Positions 21,351 through 32,604 of a stretch of 64,000 bases of DNA are shown here, in pieces. Both the position numbers and the translations under genes were made by a program. The DNA comes from Ceratotherium simum simum (lineage: Eukaryota; Chordata; Mammalia; Perissodactyla; Rhinocerotidae): NCBI RefSeq assembly GCF_000283155.1, contig NW_004454178.1:7766437-7830436 (forward strand), read 5' to 3'. Under the pieces are notes generated by a model. The model was not told the DNA's origin. It did no database searches and saw only the letters and a list, made by a program, of their open reading frames with translations. The number at the start of each line of letters is the position of its first letter. The stretch's first letter is position 1.

Positions 21351-22400
21351 TTACTTCTCTGTCCCTGTCTTCGTAAGTTACTATTTATTGCTCCTATATG
21401 TTTATGTTAGTTTATTATTTTCTGAATCTGTAGATCCCCTCCATTATAACCCAAAAGAAAAAAACCCTTCAGCTGAAGACATGGAAAAATACAGCATGAG
21501 GGAATTTCTCAGAACCGTTTCTGAGAGACCTAGGATGCCCTTCTCTGGTGACCTTGGCCTGTCAGCTGTTACTGAGTCCTGGAGACAATGGGGAGTCTGA
21601 AACGCAGGCTGTGTTGTCCCTGCTTCTGCCTCCTGTGTTCTATTTCTGCTCCACACCATCACAGATAATGCAAGTCCACTGGCTGCCTGAGTTTCCTTTC
21701 TCTCTGCCGCTATAGTTTCCATTTGCTGGATCTCGTGCCTTTTTAGCACAAAGTTGTTGTGTTTGGGCTCCAATTTGCCAGGCAGTGATAAATTCCAAGA
21801 AAAACCTATTCTTATTGAATTATTTTCAGAATGTTATGCAAACATGTCTAAATTATGAGGCAGCCAATTCTGCCATAAGATCTGGTTTTGACTTCATGTT
21901 AATTCAAGTAGGGGAGAGAAAGAAAGAAACAAAACCCCAAAATGCTGAGATAGTACCTTTCATTCTCTAGGGGAATTATTTTTTTTAAGTTTACTCCTTT
22001 GATCCAACGGCTTAAGCTCTCTTTCAGAACACTGGGTAGTGAAGGCCTTGGTCCAGTGTCCAGTGCCCCTCAAGGAATACGCTGAGGGAAAGCTTCCCAC
22101 CTCAGTTCTCCAGGAGAAAGGCTGAAACAGGTTGAAAGCCCAACACTGAATGGAGGGTAAGGCTATGATCTCCTTTTTTGAAAAGGATCAACAAGACTTC
22201 TTTCAGTGAGTTCAGACCTTAGTCTAAGCTATCTTGTCCCAGGGAGCTTTACAAAAAACAAGTAGTAATGGCTATTTTCCACCTCTGTACTTTCCATCAC
22301 CAACTCCAAGAACCAAGCTCTAATTCTACTAGGAAGAATACATTTCTGATCCTGAGGGTGGACAATTGTTGTTTTTTCATTTCCACATCTTATAGCCAAA
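21351..22400. other. Unassigned sequence, 1 kb
   Basis: No element recognised. Opposing frames at 21388-21600 (plus) and 21444-21773 (minus) overlap, which argues for chance openness. Confidence 0.5.
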
Positions 22401-22402
22401 AT

Positions 22403-22650
22403 CTCTATTTTTTTTTTCCTGAGGAAGAACAGCCCTGAGCTAACATCCGATGCCAATCCTCCTCTTTTTGCTGAGGAAGACTGGCCCTGGGCTAACATCC
22501 GTGCCCATCTTCCTCTGCTTTATACGGAATGCTGCCACAGCATGGCCCGACAAGCAGTGTGTCGATGCGCACCCAGGATCCGAACCTGCGAACCTTGGGC
22601 CGCAGAAGCAGATCGTGCGAACTTAACTGCTGAGCCACCAGGCAGGCCCC
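22403..22650 (-). mobile_element. ERE SINE, minus strand
   Basis: T run, 'ctgaggaagaacagccctg', two copies of the 'gctaacatccg.tgcc' motif typical of the longer ERE subfamily, the B box in reverse ('ggatccgaacctgcgaac') and the end 'ccaccaggcaggcccc'. 'tgttgtttttt' directly follows the element and also occurs at 22367-22377. The latter lies about 25 bases upstream of the T-tail, so the duplication boundary is unclear. Confidence 0.92.
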
Positions 22651-22674
22651 TGTTGTTTTTTTTTTTTTTTTCAG

Positions 22675-23285
22675 TCAGCAAGAAACACCAAGTTTAATTT
22701 ATGGTCATGGCTCTATTTTTCCCTCTAGGCGTTATTGTTTTTGATGGCTCATTCTGCTCCCTCACTCGCTGTCCATTTTGGAACTTGCTACACTGGCAGG
22801 ATGAAAGCCTGGGGCCACAGATGACATTTCTCAAGGGGACACTTGTCTGAGACTGAAGCCTGGACGGGAGAGTGGACAGTCAAGGGGCAGATTGTGCAGA
22901 GTCCTGGGCACAACTTCAGCCCATACTGGCTGGCTGAGCGCCAGCTTCAGCCCATACCTCAGCCAGATCTACCACCTGGACTCTGTAAATATAAGAACCC
23001 GAACAAATCAGAATCTCAACTACTATGTGTTTCAAGTCTGTATATATTCATCTGAAAAATGGAAAGGACAGTATACTGAGCATTTAAATGTGTTCCATAG
23101 GCCTTTGGGATTCTGAAAGTCTTGTCCATAATATTCTTGTTCAAAATGCCGTTATGTACACAAGAGGCTGACTATACAGAACAGAATTAGTGAAGAAGAA
23201 GGACTGAAATTCCTGAATTAAAACTTTTATTGCAACAGCACCAATGGGCCCCATGGTGAGAAGATTCCAATCAAGACTCCTCACC
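22675..23285. other. Unassigned sequence
   Basis: No repeat or gene recognised. Contains a near-repeat 'cttcagcccatac' at about 22914 and 22946. Confidence 0.5.
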
Positions 23286-23289
23286 CTGG

Positions 23290-23650
23290 CTCTACCAGCT
23301 GGCCCATCAACATCTTCAGCCTTATCCCTCAACATCCCTTCACATTTCCCATCCTCTGGCCAAAGAAGCCCTGCACTGTTCTCCACTCATCCTCAGTACT
23401 GTCTTTCTATGTCCCTACAATCGTAGTGTCTCCTTTTCATGGGATACCGTTTCCACCCAGCCCCCTCCCCCTGACATCACTATACCTCCCAATCTCACCC
23501 ATCTTCAAAATCCCACTCAAGATCTACCTTCTTCAAAAATCCTCCCTCAACTCCCTGTCCCCAGTCCTTCTAAGAAACAATTCCTTCTCTGAATCCCCAA
23601 AGCACTTTCTTTATCTAGACCTTACTTATGTTACTGGATCAAGTTCCCCT
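23290..23650 (+). mobile_element. L2 LINE ORF2 C-terminal region, plus strand
   Basis: 'caacatcttcagccttatc' corresponds to the L2 'cctctccagcctcatctc' region. 'gggataccgtttccacc' and then 'cccatcttcaaaatcccac' and 'tcaagatctaccttcttc' correspond to the region for 'ccttcaagactcagctcaggc'. Two plus-strand frames (23244-23426 and 23426-23665) are the decayed ORF2 end. Confidence 0.8.
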
Positions 23651-23870
23651 TATGCCTCACCTTAGACCCCTCCCAGTTCTCAGGGGCCCTGCTGCCCCAG
23701 TCATCACTGAGCAAGCAGTCCTGTGTAGACTCTGGCCAACTGCATATGAGCACAACCTGACAGCGACTTCCTTCATGTCTATGTTCTGAACCTCTTCTCT
23801 CCCATTTTGGTACATCCCTATTGCTACTGAGGCATTAAACCCAATGGGATATACATACAGCACACGTATA

Positions 23871-23889
23871 CACACACACACACACACAC
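23871..23889. repeat. (CA)n microsatellite
   Basis: About nine uninterrupted CA units. Confidence 0.95.
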
Positions 23890-23894
23890 CTGTA

Positions 23895-24205
23895 GGTGCA
23901 GGGAGTTAATGCTTCCTGGGGTGAAGCTTTGACCAACAGGAGGCAGGAGCCAGTGAATAACTTCTCCATCTCCTTTCCCAATCCATCATGTACCTTCCTG
24001 AGGCCCAGTCATTCACAGCTTCTAGGTCCTATGAGACTGAGCAATTAGTTACACTCATTACCAAATGGTGTCTGGCTTGGTAAACACCCCACTGTAGCTG
24101 CTCTCCTTTCCTTCCTCACACCTTTTTCTCCTCATTCCTCCTTTCCTGGTTTGCACTCCCCAGTAAAGAAGCAGCATATATATAGTGTTTGCATCTGGCT
24201 CTGTT
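23895..24205. other. Unassigned sequence between two L2 pieces
   Basis: No element recognised; it may be inserted sequence or decayed L2. Confidence 0.4.
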
Positions 24206-24209
24206 TTCT

Positions 24210-24362
24210 AGGGATCCAAACCTATCACTTTTTATTTTGTGTCATGGTTGCTCATGCATGTACCTTTCTCCCCCTTACTAGACTACATAATTGTTACAGA
24301 TATATTCCATATTTTCCATGTCTGTATCACAATATCCCAGATGAGTGCCTGTCATGTGTCTG
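24210..24362 (+). mobile_element. L2 LINE 3' UTR, plus strand
   Basis: 'cccccttactagactacat' matches the L2 'ccccactagactgtgagc' motif, and 'tgtctgtatcacaatatcc' matches the downstream 'gtatccccagcgcc' region. Probably the distal end of the copy at 23290-23650. Confidence 0.65.
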
Positions 24363-24833
24363 TGTTATGAATGACAACAGACTTTGGAAAATATTGTCAA
24401 TAGGAGCCTGAAGACCCTGAACAGACACACGGTGTTGTAGGACAGGAGACAGTTTGTTCTTACGTCTCAAGCCAATGACTTGTTAATACAACCAAGAGCT
24501 GTTGAGTGCCCTGGAGCATAATTTGACCAAAGGATATTTTCTTTCTTATCCCAGTACAACAGTGTGCATGGTGAGACAGAATATAGAAAATAATTAGGTC
24601 AGACTCTACTGGGAAGAGAAGGTAGAAAGGCGCTGGGAAGCAGACCGTAGGGAAAAGAATTGGAGTGACACACTTTAGTTTTGTGAGTATAAGACCAGCA
24701 GCCACCCATTGCATTGAGGAAAGAGTGTAAGGAAATTCTGACAGCCTGATACTTCTCACAATATCTGCAGAGGAGAAATACAAATTTACAAAGGGGCTAA
24801 GGAGCCCCCTGGGAGAGAGAACTTATTAGAACA

Positions 24834-25201
24834 TATTGTGGACTGAATGTTTGTGTGCCCCCAAAATTCATATGTTGAAATACTAATCCTCAATGATATT
24901 AAGAGATGAGACCTTTGGGAGATGATTAGGTTATGAGGGTGGTGCCTTCAGAAATGGGATTAGTGCCTGTATAAGAAGAAACACAAGAGAGCTACCTCTC
25001 TCTGCTCTCCACCTTGTGAGGAGACAACGAGACGATGGCCATCTGCAAACCAGGAAGAGAGTCCTTATTGGACACTGGATCTGCCAGTGCTTGGTTCTTG
25101 GACTTCTTAGCCTCCAGAACTGCAAGAAATAAGTGTCTGCTGTTTAAGCCACCTGGTCTGTGGTATAGCACCCTATTACAGTGGCCTGAACAAACTAAAA
25201 T
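24834..25201 (+). mobile_element. MaLR/MLT1-like solo LTR
   Basis: Same family as the LTR at 20448: 'gtggactgaatgtttgtgt', 'aaaattcatatgttgaaat', 'tgagacctttgggagatg', 'gatgggattagtgcctg'-like sequence, 'agcctccagaactgcaag' and 'gtctgctgtttaagcc'. No internal sequence is attached. Confidence 0.92.
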
Positions 25202-25204
25202 AGA

Positions 25205-27325
25205 ACATCAGGAAGACTGGGATGGTACCAACTGAGGTCTTCTAGGAGGGAAGGAAACCACAGCCTCTAAGGACAGAATTCACCTGAATGAACTGGAAGC
25301 CCCTTCTACTAAGCCGTCCCCCCACACCACCACCACAACCACCTCATCATCTCTAGTATAGCCTTTCTCACATCATGGACCATTGTGGCTGGAACCTTGG
25401 TGCTCACGTGTGGCCTTGAAACCACGTGTGGCCTGTGTTCATATCTGGGTCCACAAGGGCATGACCACAACAATGGAGAAGGACCCATTAGTCTGTATTA
25501 GGGAAGCTTTTAACAAAGGCACCTGTGGAAGGAGCTGAAACAACACACATTCATAATTGGACAGACTGTACACTCAAGTTCTCTCTCTGCCCTGTATCTG
25601 GAAACAGAATTGTGCACTTTAGACTGTGTCCCTGGAGTTCTTGGACCTCCAGAGAGTAATAGTCATCTTCCTGCTAATGAGGATTCAACCAGTAAATTGC
25701 AAATTAAAAGATGTGACCACATTCTTAAGGTGATGAAGTGGTTCCTCCTGGTCATTCCGGGACTTGCAGAGCCATCTGCAAGAGGTGCACGCTGTTGACC
25801 ACCGCCTTTCTAAGGCACCAGGTGTAGCTGTTGCCTGTTGGAAACTGTGACCCCCGCAGAGAAAAACAAAACAGGAGATGAGCAGAGGAGAGAAGATGAG
25901 TAATTGCACCTGTCAGAAAATGAGGATAACAGTCCAGGATACATGCATGGATGTTCTGAGTTCTGTGGAGAAAAACACCAGTGCAAACACGAGGAATTGT
26001 TTGTCCTCAATCTCCCCCGGAAAAGGTGGAGTTGATGGTTTGGGCCTGGTGGCCTGTATTGCCTTCCAACCAACACTATTAAAAGTGCCTGCTCACACTT
26101 GGTGGTTAGCACAGGCGTTTCACAACCCCTGACCTGCTGCCCATCCTACAGATACAGGCAGCTCTAATTTTACAAAATGCTATTTTTAAAACAATTAAAT
26201 ATTTCCACATTGCCCCCACTGCAGCCCTGGGGAAAGAGTTGGTTGCCTCACGGTGGCTTTGGCACCAAAGGGCTTTGCTGTGGATGCATTCTTTTTGCTG
26301 CCATACCGTCCTGATTAAGATTAATTGTTCCAGTTGAAGTGAGTCACTCACAAAGGATAGGAAGAGTGGAGGGAAGAGGGAAGTTTGCTTTTTTTTTCTA
26401 CTTCAATGTTTGTTCTGAAAGATCCAGAAGAATACAGAAGTGAAGCAAAGGAATTTAAAGTGTTGGACATGTAATAAAGGACATCAAGTGAAAAGCTATT
26501 ATGGGCTCCATGTTTATCTTCAGCTCAGTGACTTTCAGAAGAGCATGCACTTGGCTGGTAAGCTTGGAGGATGTGACTGCTCCCTGCCAGCTGGAGCCTT
26601 GACCTGAACTCTCAAAAACCCAGCTGACCTCATCAAGCCCCATCTACCCTAAATAACAAGGCTAGGACACCCTCCCCTCAACAGACTCACACACAAATAT
26701 ATACACACACACTCCAGATGTATATATTGGAATTTCCAAAGCCCATTTTGGATGGAGAAGTCATATCAGACCAAGAAAGAAACTGAGTAAGAAAAAACAA
26801 AATATGTAACTACTAAACTCAAGACTGTACCACAGAGGAAATAAATGTTATTTATAAAACAGCTTTGACTTGCTGAGCATTGGTGCAAAGGTTTACTCTT
26901 TCTGAGTCACTTCTCCAAGACTCAGACTCACACAGCCCCTCTGAGTATGTCACCCCGGCTCTGAGACCCCCACACACACCACTCTCTGCCAAGTGCCTCA
27001 GATGGCTTTGTTGGTAAAGTGGGCCTAGGTGAAGCAGCTTGGGCAATTTGGGGAGTATTTATAAAATACTTATAGAGACCTCATCCAAACCCATGATCAC
27101 TGGTCTCATTCCAAGCTGAAAACATCTATTATTTATGCTTTTTTTTTTTCTATCCCATTATCTTAACAAAAGGAAAAAAAGTTTGGCATGGAGGAAAATG
27201 TATGGTTTTGCTGATTTTGTGCCTTCAGTAGGAATCAAGTTGCCATGATCCATTGGGAAGAGAATTGGGCAGAGTGTCAGGATACTGAACCACACAGCAT
27301 ACACCTCAGAACATGGTAACATTCC
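25205..27325. other. Repeat-poor block, 2.1 kb
   Basis: No interspersed repeat or exon recognised. A small CACCAC-rich patch lies at 25320-25345 and a short CA/TA patch at 26690-26712. The frames at 25685-26132 and 26106-26351 are open on both strands and show no coding signs. Confidence 0.5.
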
Positions 27326-27334
27326 ATGTCTATT

Positions 27335-27450
27335 GGCAAATGAGTGAACGAACTTGAGTATGAATTCCAGCCCACCAACTCACCAGTTGTGTGACCTTAA
27401 ATAAACTACTTCTATTTCCTGGACCTCAGAGATTATCTAGTCCAACGGAG
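27335..27450 (+). mobile_element. MIR fragment, plus strand
   Basis: 'gagtatgaattccagccc' and 'ccagttgtgtgaccttaaat' match the MIR head/core junction. Confidence 0.75.
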
Positions 27451-27454
27451 GAAA

Positions 27455-28360
27455 TTAGTTTATCTTCTAGTTCAAGTATTTCTCTCACTGTCCCAGCAGG
27501 CTGGAGTCTGCACATCCCTGGAGGGCTGTCTTGACCTTCCGTTTCCCTGGAAAGTCCATTTGGAACCATCCTTGTTCTATGTCCACATCTTGGTCTGGAT
27601 GAACCTTGAACATTCAGCTCTCAGTTCCAGTCTGAGCCCACCCAATGGCTTAACTGAAGCTTTCTCTGGGTTCCAATGGTTCTAATGTAGGGGACGGCAT
27701 ATCTGTTTTTGCCTAATTCAGGTTGTTGGCATAGGATTATGCAGCAACTCATTACCCAAACAGCAAATCATCTGAACTCCCTCCACCCCCTAGGCCCATA
27801 CAACTTTCCACAAAATTATTGATGGTAATTAAAATTCATTGCCTCTTCGGAAAGTGCATAAGGTCAGTAACTGGCTGCATTCTTAAGTTACAGAGAAGAT
27901 ACTTTTTATCCTCAAACAAGAAGCCAAAGAACATTATCATAATTCTGTCTGCCCCATATTTGATTCCTCCATAATATCCTCTTAATTAATAATGTACAAT
28001 TATTCCTCTTACCCAAGCCAGGTTTGTTCATTCTCAATCTCTTTCTCTCTCACTTGCTTTCATTCTTGCTCTCACTCTCTGTCTCACACTCAGAGAACTG
28101 GAAGTATTCCCAGCTGTGCGAACATAAGTCCGTGCAATCCTGGCCAGAGTTAGATGCTTGGACAAAAGGCAGGTAACATCGGTCACTCAGAAGGTTCCAC
28201 CAAATGCTGAGAACCTAGATAGCTTCAATCCCATATTGTCCCATGATGCTCCCCCTGCCACCTTCTCCCCTTCTGCACTGGGTCCCAGACATCCTTAAGA
28301 ACTGGAGGACATCAGAGGAAGAACTCTCAAGATCCATTCCAGCCCCACTCTCCTCCTTTT
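27455..28360. other. Unassigned sequence with a pyrimidine-rich patch
   Basis: No repeat family recognised apart from a CTCT/CACT-rich patch at 28035-28094. Confidence 0.5.
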
Positions 28361-28361
28361 A

Positions 28362-28450
28362 AGACTGTGGAAGTGAGATTCGGAGAGGTTAAATTGGCCC
28401 GCCAAAGTCACAAAGCCAGCATAGCCTGGTCGTGTCTCCAAAACCTCCTC
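28362..28450 (-). mobile_element. Weak MIR fragment, minus strand
   Basis: 'gattcggagaggttaaattg' and 'ccaaagtcacaaagccag' resemble the MIR core in reverse. Confidence 0.55.
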
Positions 28451-28454
28451 CTGT

Positions 28455-29695
28455 GTCTCTTCTACCACCCTAACGAGTTCACTCAGTCGCTCCTATTTCC
28501 ACAGGACGTTGGGCTTCTGTTTCCAGCTGGGACTATTTTGAGAACAATCTTTGCTAGTGACCAACCCAGGCTTCCCTGAAACAGAAAAGCAGGAGCTGCT
28601 TAAGCAGGCAGGATGGCCAAAGGATCCACAGAGTAATAAAGGGTGCAGGAGGGAGGCTGTTGTGACCCAACTCTTCCCAACTCTTCCCCTACAAGGGCAG
28701 GGCATGCTGGGTATTTTGCTTTGTTTTTCTGCTTTTTGTTGACATTTCCCCCTCATTTGTGCCCCCATTTAGTTTTGTGTGGGAAAGAGAAGGTCAAGGA
28801 TCTGGGAAGGCAGAGAAGACATTTTATTGGCCAGAAATTGGCAAGACCTCATATTCCTGCTTCGTCAGTATGCCTGACCCATTGGTTGGAGATGGGTCTT
28901 CACCTCCTGGCTCCTCTTGGGCCCTGTAAATTCACGCTTTTTGATTTTTACAGAGCAGTTTATGGGCTGCAAAGAGGGAAAGCTGAGGGATTTGTTGTCA
29001 GGGGCTGCATTGAGCAATGAACCATCTTTTGGTGTTCTTTTTCTTCCTTCCCTCTGTGAGTCTTATAAATGAGCATTTAGACCCTGTGAGGGAGATGGGA
29101 AAGGGCTCTTTGCAGGCAAGGCATGAAAGAGCAGAAGGGTCATGAAGAGGCCTTCAGGAAAATCTGAGACACTAGTCTGTCTCTAATCAACTTGATTTTG
29201 GGGAGGGGGGCAGGAGAACATTTAGCAGACCATCTTCTCAACCCACTCTGAACTGTCCAACCTATGAGGAGAGGGAAAATGTGTGACCTGATGATTTAAA
29301 CCAGAGCATGCTCAACATGTTTAATGGTTCGTATTTTGAAAGGGTTGCTGTGGGAGGAATGTGGTAGGATCTAAAAAATTCGAAGCTATAGAATTCTCTA
29401 ACTCGCTAGAGTTACTCCTCAGAGTATCATAATCTACAAGCAACATCCCCACAGCGGCCAGTCACTTAGAGATGAGAACTGATGGAGACTAACAAAGACA
29501 TGAGTAACAAAGAATCGAAGCTAAACTTGAGAAAAATGTTATGTGTAGGCCAGTTGAGTAACGGGCAGGGTCAGTTGCTAGAATTTTATTTATCAATAGA
29601 GCAAAGTTGGGAAAAAGGAGTTGGCATTTTTCTAAGTGTCTTCACCTTTTTAAAGCTTGAGAATCCAACTTGAAGGGAAGGTTAGAGCAATTGAG
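28455..29695. other. Unassigned sequence, 1.2 kb
   Basis: No element recognised. 'cttcccaa' is repeated as a short tandem at 28671-28690. A 125-codon plus-strand frame at 28643-29020 shows no domain or splice context. Confidence 0.5.
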
Positions 29696-29699
29696 GAGT

Positions 29700-29726
29700 C
29701 ATCATCACCATCATCATCATCATCCT
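29700..29726. repeat. (CAT)n simple repeat
   Basis: Seven to eight CAT units with one CAC interruption. Confidence 0.9.
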
Positions 29727-29731
29727 GCCTC

Positions 29732-29850
29732 TTCATGAACATTTATTAAAAGCTTATTGGATGTCAGGCATCTTATAAGTGCTTGACATACGTTACCATA
29801 TGTCATCTCTCCCAAGATACGATGTGATTATCTGCCCCTTACTGGTCAAG
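29732..29850 (-). mobile_element. MIR 3' half, minus strand
   Basis: 'gaacatttattaaaagctta', 'atgtcaggcatcttataag' and 'tgcttgacatacgttacc': the MIR tail in reverse. Confidence 0.8.
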
Positions 29851-29854
29851 AGAA

Positions 29855-31100
29855 TGGGAGAGGTCTCTCCCCCATACCCTGCAAAGGGATATCAAAGAGA
29901 AGAAACCTCAACCTCTTCCACAGTCTAACCTCAGTCTCTACAAGTAAGAAAGCAGATGCTCAGAGGACTTTAGCTCGTATTCAGACTTCCCAATTTTCCT
30001 TCCTCCCAAAGAATAAATCAGTTCATCCTAATACATGGAAACTCCAAAGGGAGAGAGAAGAAGAAAGTGGCTTTTAGAAAAAAAAAGTTAGACCTATGAT
30101 TCCACCGTGAATTCTGAAAGATCCTGACTACAATGGTTTGAACCCATCACCACGCTCCTTTATTGCAATGTCTCTGTTTGTCTGGCTTGGGAAGACTTCC
30201 AGGAGAAGCTCCAGCCTGTTCATGAAATCCTCTACCTCTCCCCACCTTCACATGGCCCTGACCCCTTAGGAAGGTGTTGTGCATGAAACTGGAGAGGACT
30301 TGGGCTCTCAGTGGGTGGGAGAGTGGGAGGGGAGGTGGCCTTGGGTCAACCTCTGCAAAGCACTGCCAACAGCAGCTGTCCACTTAGCCTACCAGGCACA
30401 GGAGGTGTGGTGTGGAATCTCTTCTCTTTACTCTCCCCTGATGTCTGGTACTAAAGGCCCCTTGAATTTTCCTAGTAAGTGCCCCATACCAGAGTGGGGG
30501 TGGTTGTGTGTTATGCCTGAGGAAAATGAGGAGGGAAGAAAAAAATATTACCATAAAACCAAACTGGAAAAACTAGAACTGGAAAAATTCTCCTAGGGAA
30601 ACACAGAATATGATTAAAGCAATTTAGATTCTTCTGGGAAGAGGTGTGTGTGAGGGGGTGGAGGGTGATGCTAATAAACAGTGCATACTTGGAATCTCCA
30701 AAAGAGCAGGAAACCAGATTACTTCCAAGGGCAGGGGCGATGCATTTAGAGAAATAACACGCGGATTGTCACAGGCAGCCCTGCTGTATACACGGCAAGG
30801 CATAGCGCCAGAACCCATATACTTTCAAATCAATTCACAAATCCCTCAGATTATCAAGAATTTTATTTGCCTTTAGAGCAGACCAGCCTTATATACCATA
30901 AACATTTCATTCAGGCATTAAGTTCTGGGCTCTGCCTCTCTTTCACTTAGCACCACACCTGCTGAGAGCCTACCTTCCATCCACTTTCTTTGGCTGAGTC
31001 TGAGTGCAGTTAAGCTACAACCTCCAGTTGCTTAAAGCTGCAAATGTCTCTTCATATATGACTTACCTTCCAATTCCTCCTCAGGTTTAAATACAGGTGC
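29855..31100. other. Unassigned sequence, 1.2 kb
   Basis: No repeat or gene recognised. Contains the G-rich run at 30313-30332. The 105-codon plus frame at 30279-30596 overlaps a minus-strand frame and has no domain I know. Confidence 0.5.
30313..30332 (+). other. G-quadruplex candidate
   Basis: Four runs of at least three G separated by one to five bases: 'gggtgggagagtgggagggg'. Confidence 0.7.
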
Positions 31101-31104
31101 TCTG

Positions 31105-31350
31105 GTGTTGGGGGCAGACTAATGACTCCCCAAAGATGTCCACATCCTAATCCCCAAAACCTGTGAATATGTCACCTTCCATATCAAAAGGGACTTTGCC
31201 AATGTGATTCAATGAAGGACCTTGAGATGGGAGGATTGCCGTGGGTTATCCAGGTGAGCCCAAGGTAATCACAAGGGCCTCTAAAAGTTGGACAAGAAAA
31301 ACTGAAGAGACAGAGAAGGAGATGTGACAATGGAAGCAGAAGTGTCACCT
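31105..31350 (+). mobile_element. MLT1-like LTR, 3'-truncated
   Basis: 'gcagactaatgactcccca', 'aagatgtccacatcctaat', 'gggactttgccaatgtgatt' and 'agacagagaaggagatgtg' are typical of the MLT1 group. The 3' third is missing, and L2 sequence follows. Confidence 0.88.
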
Positions 31351-31374
31351 CCTCAGGGGACCTACTGTGTCTGC

Positions 31375-31612
31375 CCTTTAGAGGTCAAATCTCTTCAGTA
31401 GAGCCTCCCTTTGTACTGTATTCTTCACCTTCATAGCAGTCATCACCACCACAACTGAAGATGAGTTTTTGTGATTATTTGACTAATGTCAGTGTCCTTT
31501 ACCAGCACACATGAAGACAGGGGCTATGCCAGATTTTGCTTCCTTCTACAGTCCCAGCCCACAGCAGGCACTCAATAAATATTTATTGAATAAATGAGCA
31601 AATGAAAGGATG
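31375..31612 (+). mobile_element. L2 LINE 3' end, plus strand
   Basis: A degraded 3' UTR ends in 'ggcactcaataaatatttat' and 'tgaataaatgagcaaatg', the L2 terminus. Confidence 0.85.
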
Positions 31613-32280
31613 AACAGGATCTAAACCTCCTACGGTTCTGAGTATCCTTTAGTGTGGGTGGAAACCCAGCAGTCCGTGAGGAACCCCGCTGATGTGCTCT
31701 TTGCTTTTTGTTTTCATATCTTGCTCCAAATAGACTATTTATCTTTACATATGGTCTTAATACATTTCTGCTGAGAGAACGGCAGTATCTATAACTCTAA
31801 TTAACAGCTCAAGGAGTTTGTAGGGATGGAAATTTTCTTTTTTCTCTGTTATGATTTGTATACAGATTATTCTGATTTTCACCCTTGACCAGATTGCCCC
31901 ACCAGTGTACAACGATCTCTGTTGTTGGATGGGAGATCTCCTGTGGCTTTCCTCTTCTCTCAATGTAAAAGATCATCCACGTATTCTAAGACCGAGGTCC
32001 CAAGCCCAGTTGTGCAATACCCCAGGGGGGATCCCATTTTGAAATCATCAGAACAAACTTCTTGGAAATTCACTTCAACCTTAGTGGGCTCCTGCATACA
32101 TTTTTAAAGGAAGTTGTGGGTGAGATTACAAAAAAATAAATGACAGTCATAAATACTGAAAAGGTAGATCAACTTGACTCAGACAGTTATTACACACCAG
32201 CTTTCAGTGTAAAACTTCGAAATAAGGTCTTTTTTCAACTCTCTCCTGTTTCTCAACAATTGATTGCTTGTGTCTATAGA
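31613..32280. other. Unassigned sequence
   Basis: No element recognised. Confidence 0.45.
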
Positions 32281-32282
32281 GC

Positions 32283-32385
32283 ACAATTAGAGCATTCACA
32301 CATTTGACCCTCTCAATTCGCCTGGGAGGGAGACAATGCAGGTATTACCAATTTCTTTAAGTACTGAAGTCAGAGTAATTGCTCA
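32283..32385 (-). mobile_element. MIR fragment, minus strand (left part)
   Basis: 'cattcacacatttgaccctc' and 'gacaatgcaggtattacc', with a decayed 'tactgaagtcagagtaattg', fit the MIR in reverse. The rest of the MIR resumes near 32512. Confidence 0.55.
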
Positions 32386-32394
32386 CCCTCTTTT

Positions 32395-32490
32395 TACCTG
32401 GGTGCTTCATCTTTGTTTTCCTGGTGCCTCTCATGCTGTCTAACACATAGTAGTCCTGGGTAGGTATTTTTTGAAGGAAGATGTGCCTGG
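32395..32490 (+). mobile_element. Short L2 3' end, plus strand, within a MIR
   Basis: 'ctaacacatagtagtcctg' followed by 'ggtaggtattttttgaagg' resembles the L2 terminus. MIR sequence lies on both sides. Confidence 0.5.
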
Positions 32491-32509
32491 CTTCTTTCTA
32501 GTAGGAGTA

Positions 32510-32602
32510 TTTTTAATTGACTTGCCCAACATTATCCAGTTGGTGAATGGATTTGGATTTGCAACCCAGCCATCTGGGTCCGAGTTCAGTGCCCTTTCCT
32601 CT
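32510..32602 (-). mobile_element. MIR fragment, minus strand (right part)
   Basis: 'gacttgcccaacattatcca', 'gttggtgaatggatttgg' and 'cagccatctgggtccgag' match the MIR core and head in reverse and continue the fragment at 32283. Confidence 0.75.
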
Positions 32603-32604
32603 CT

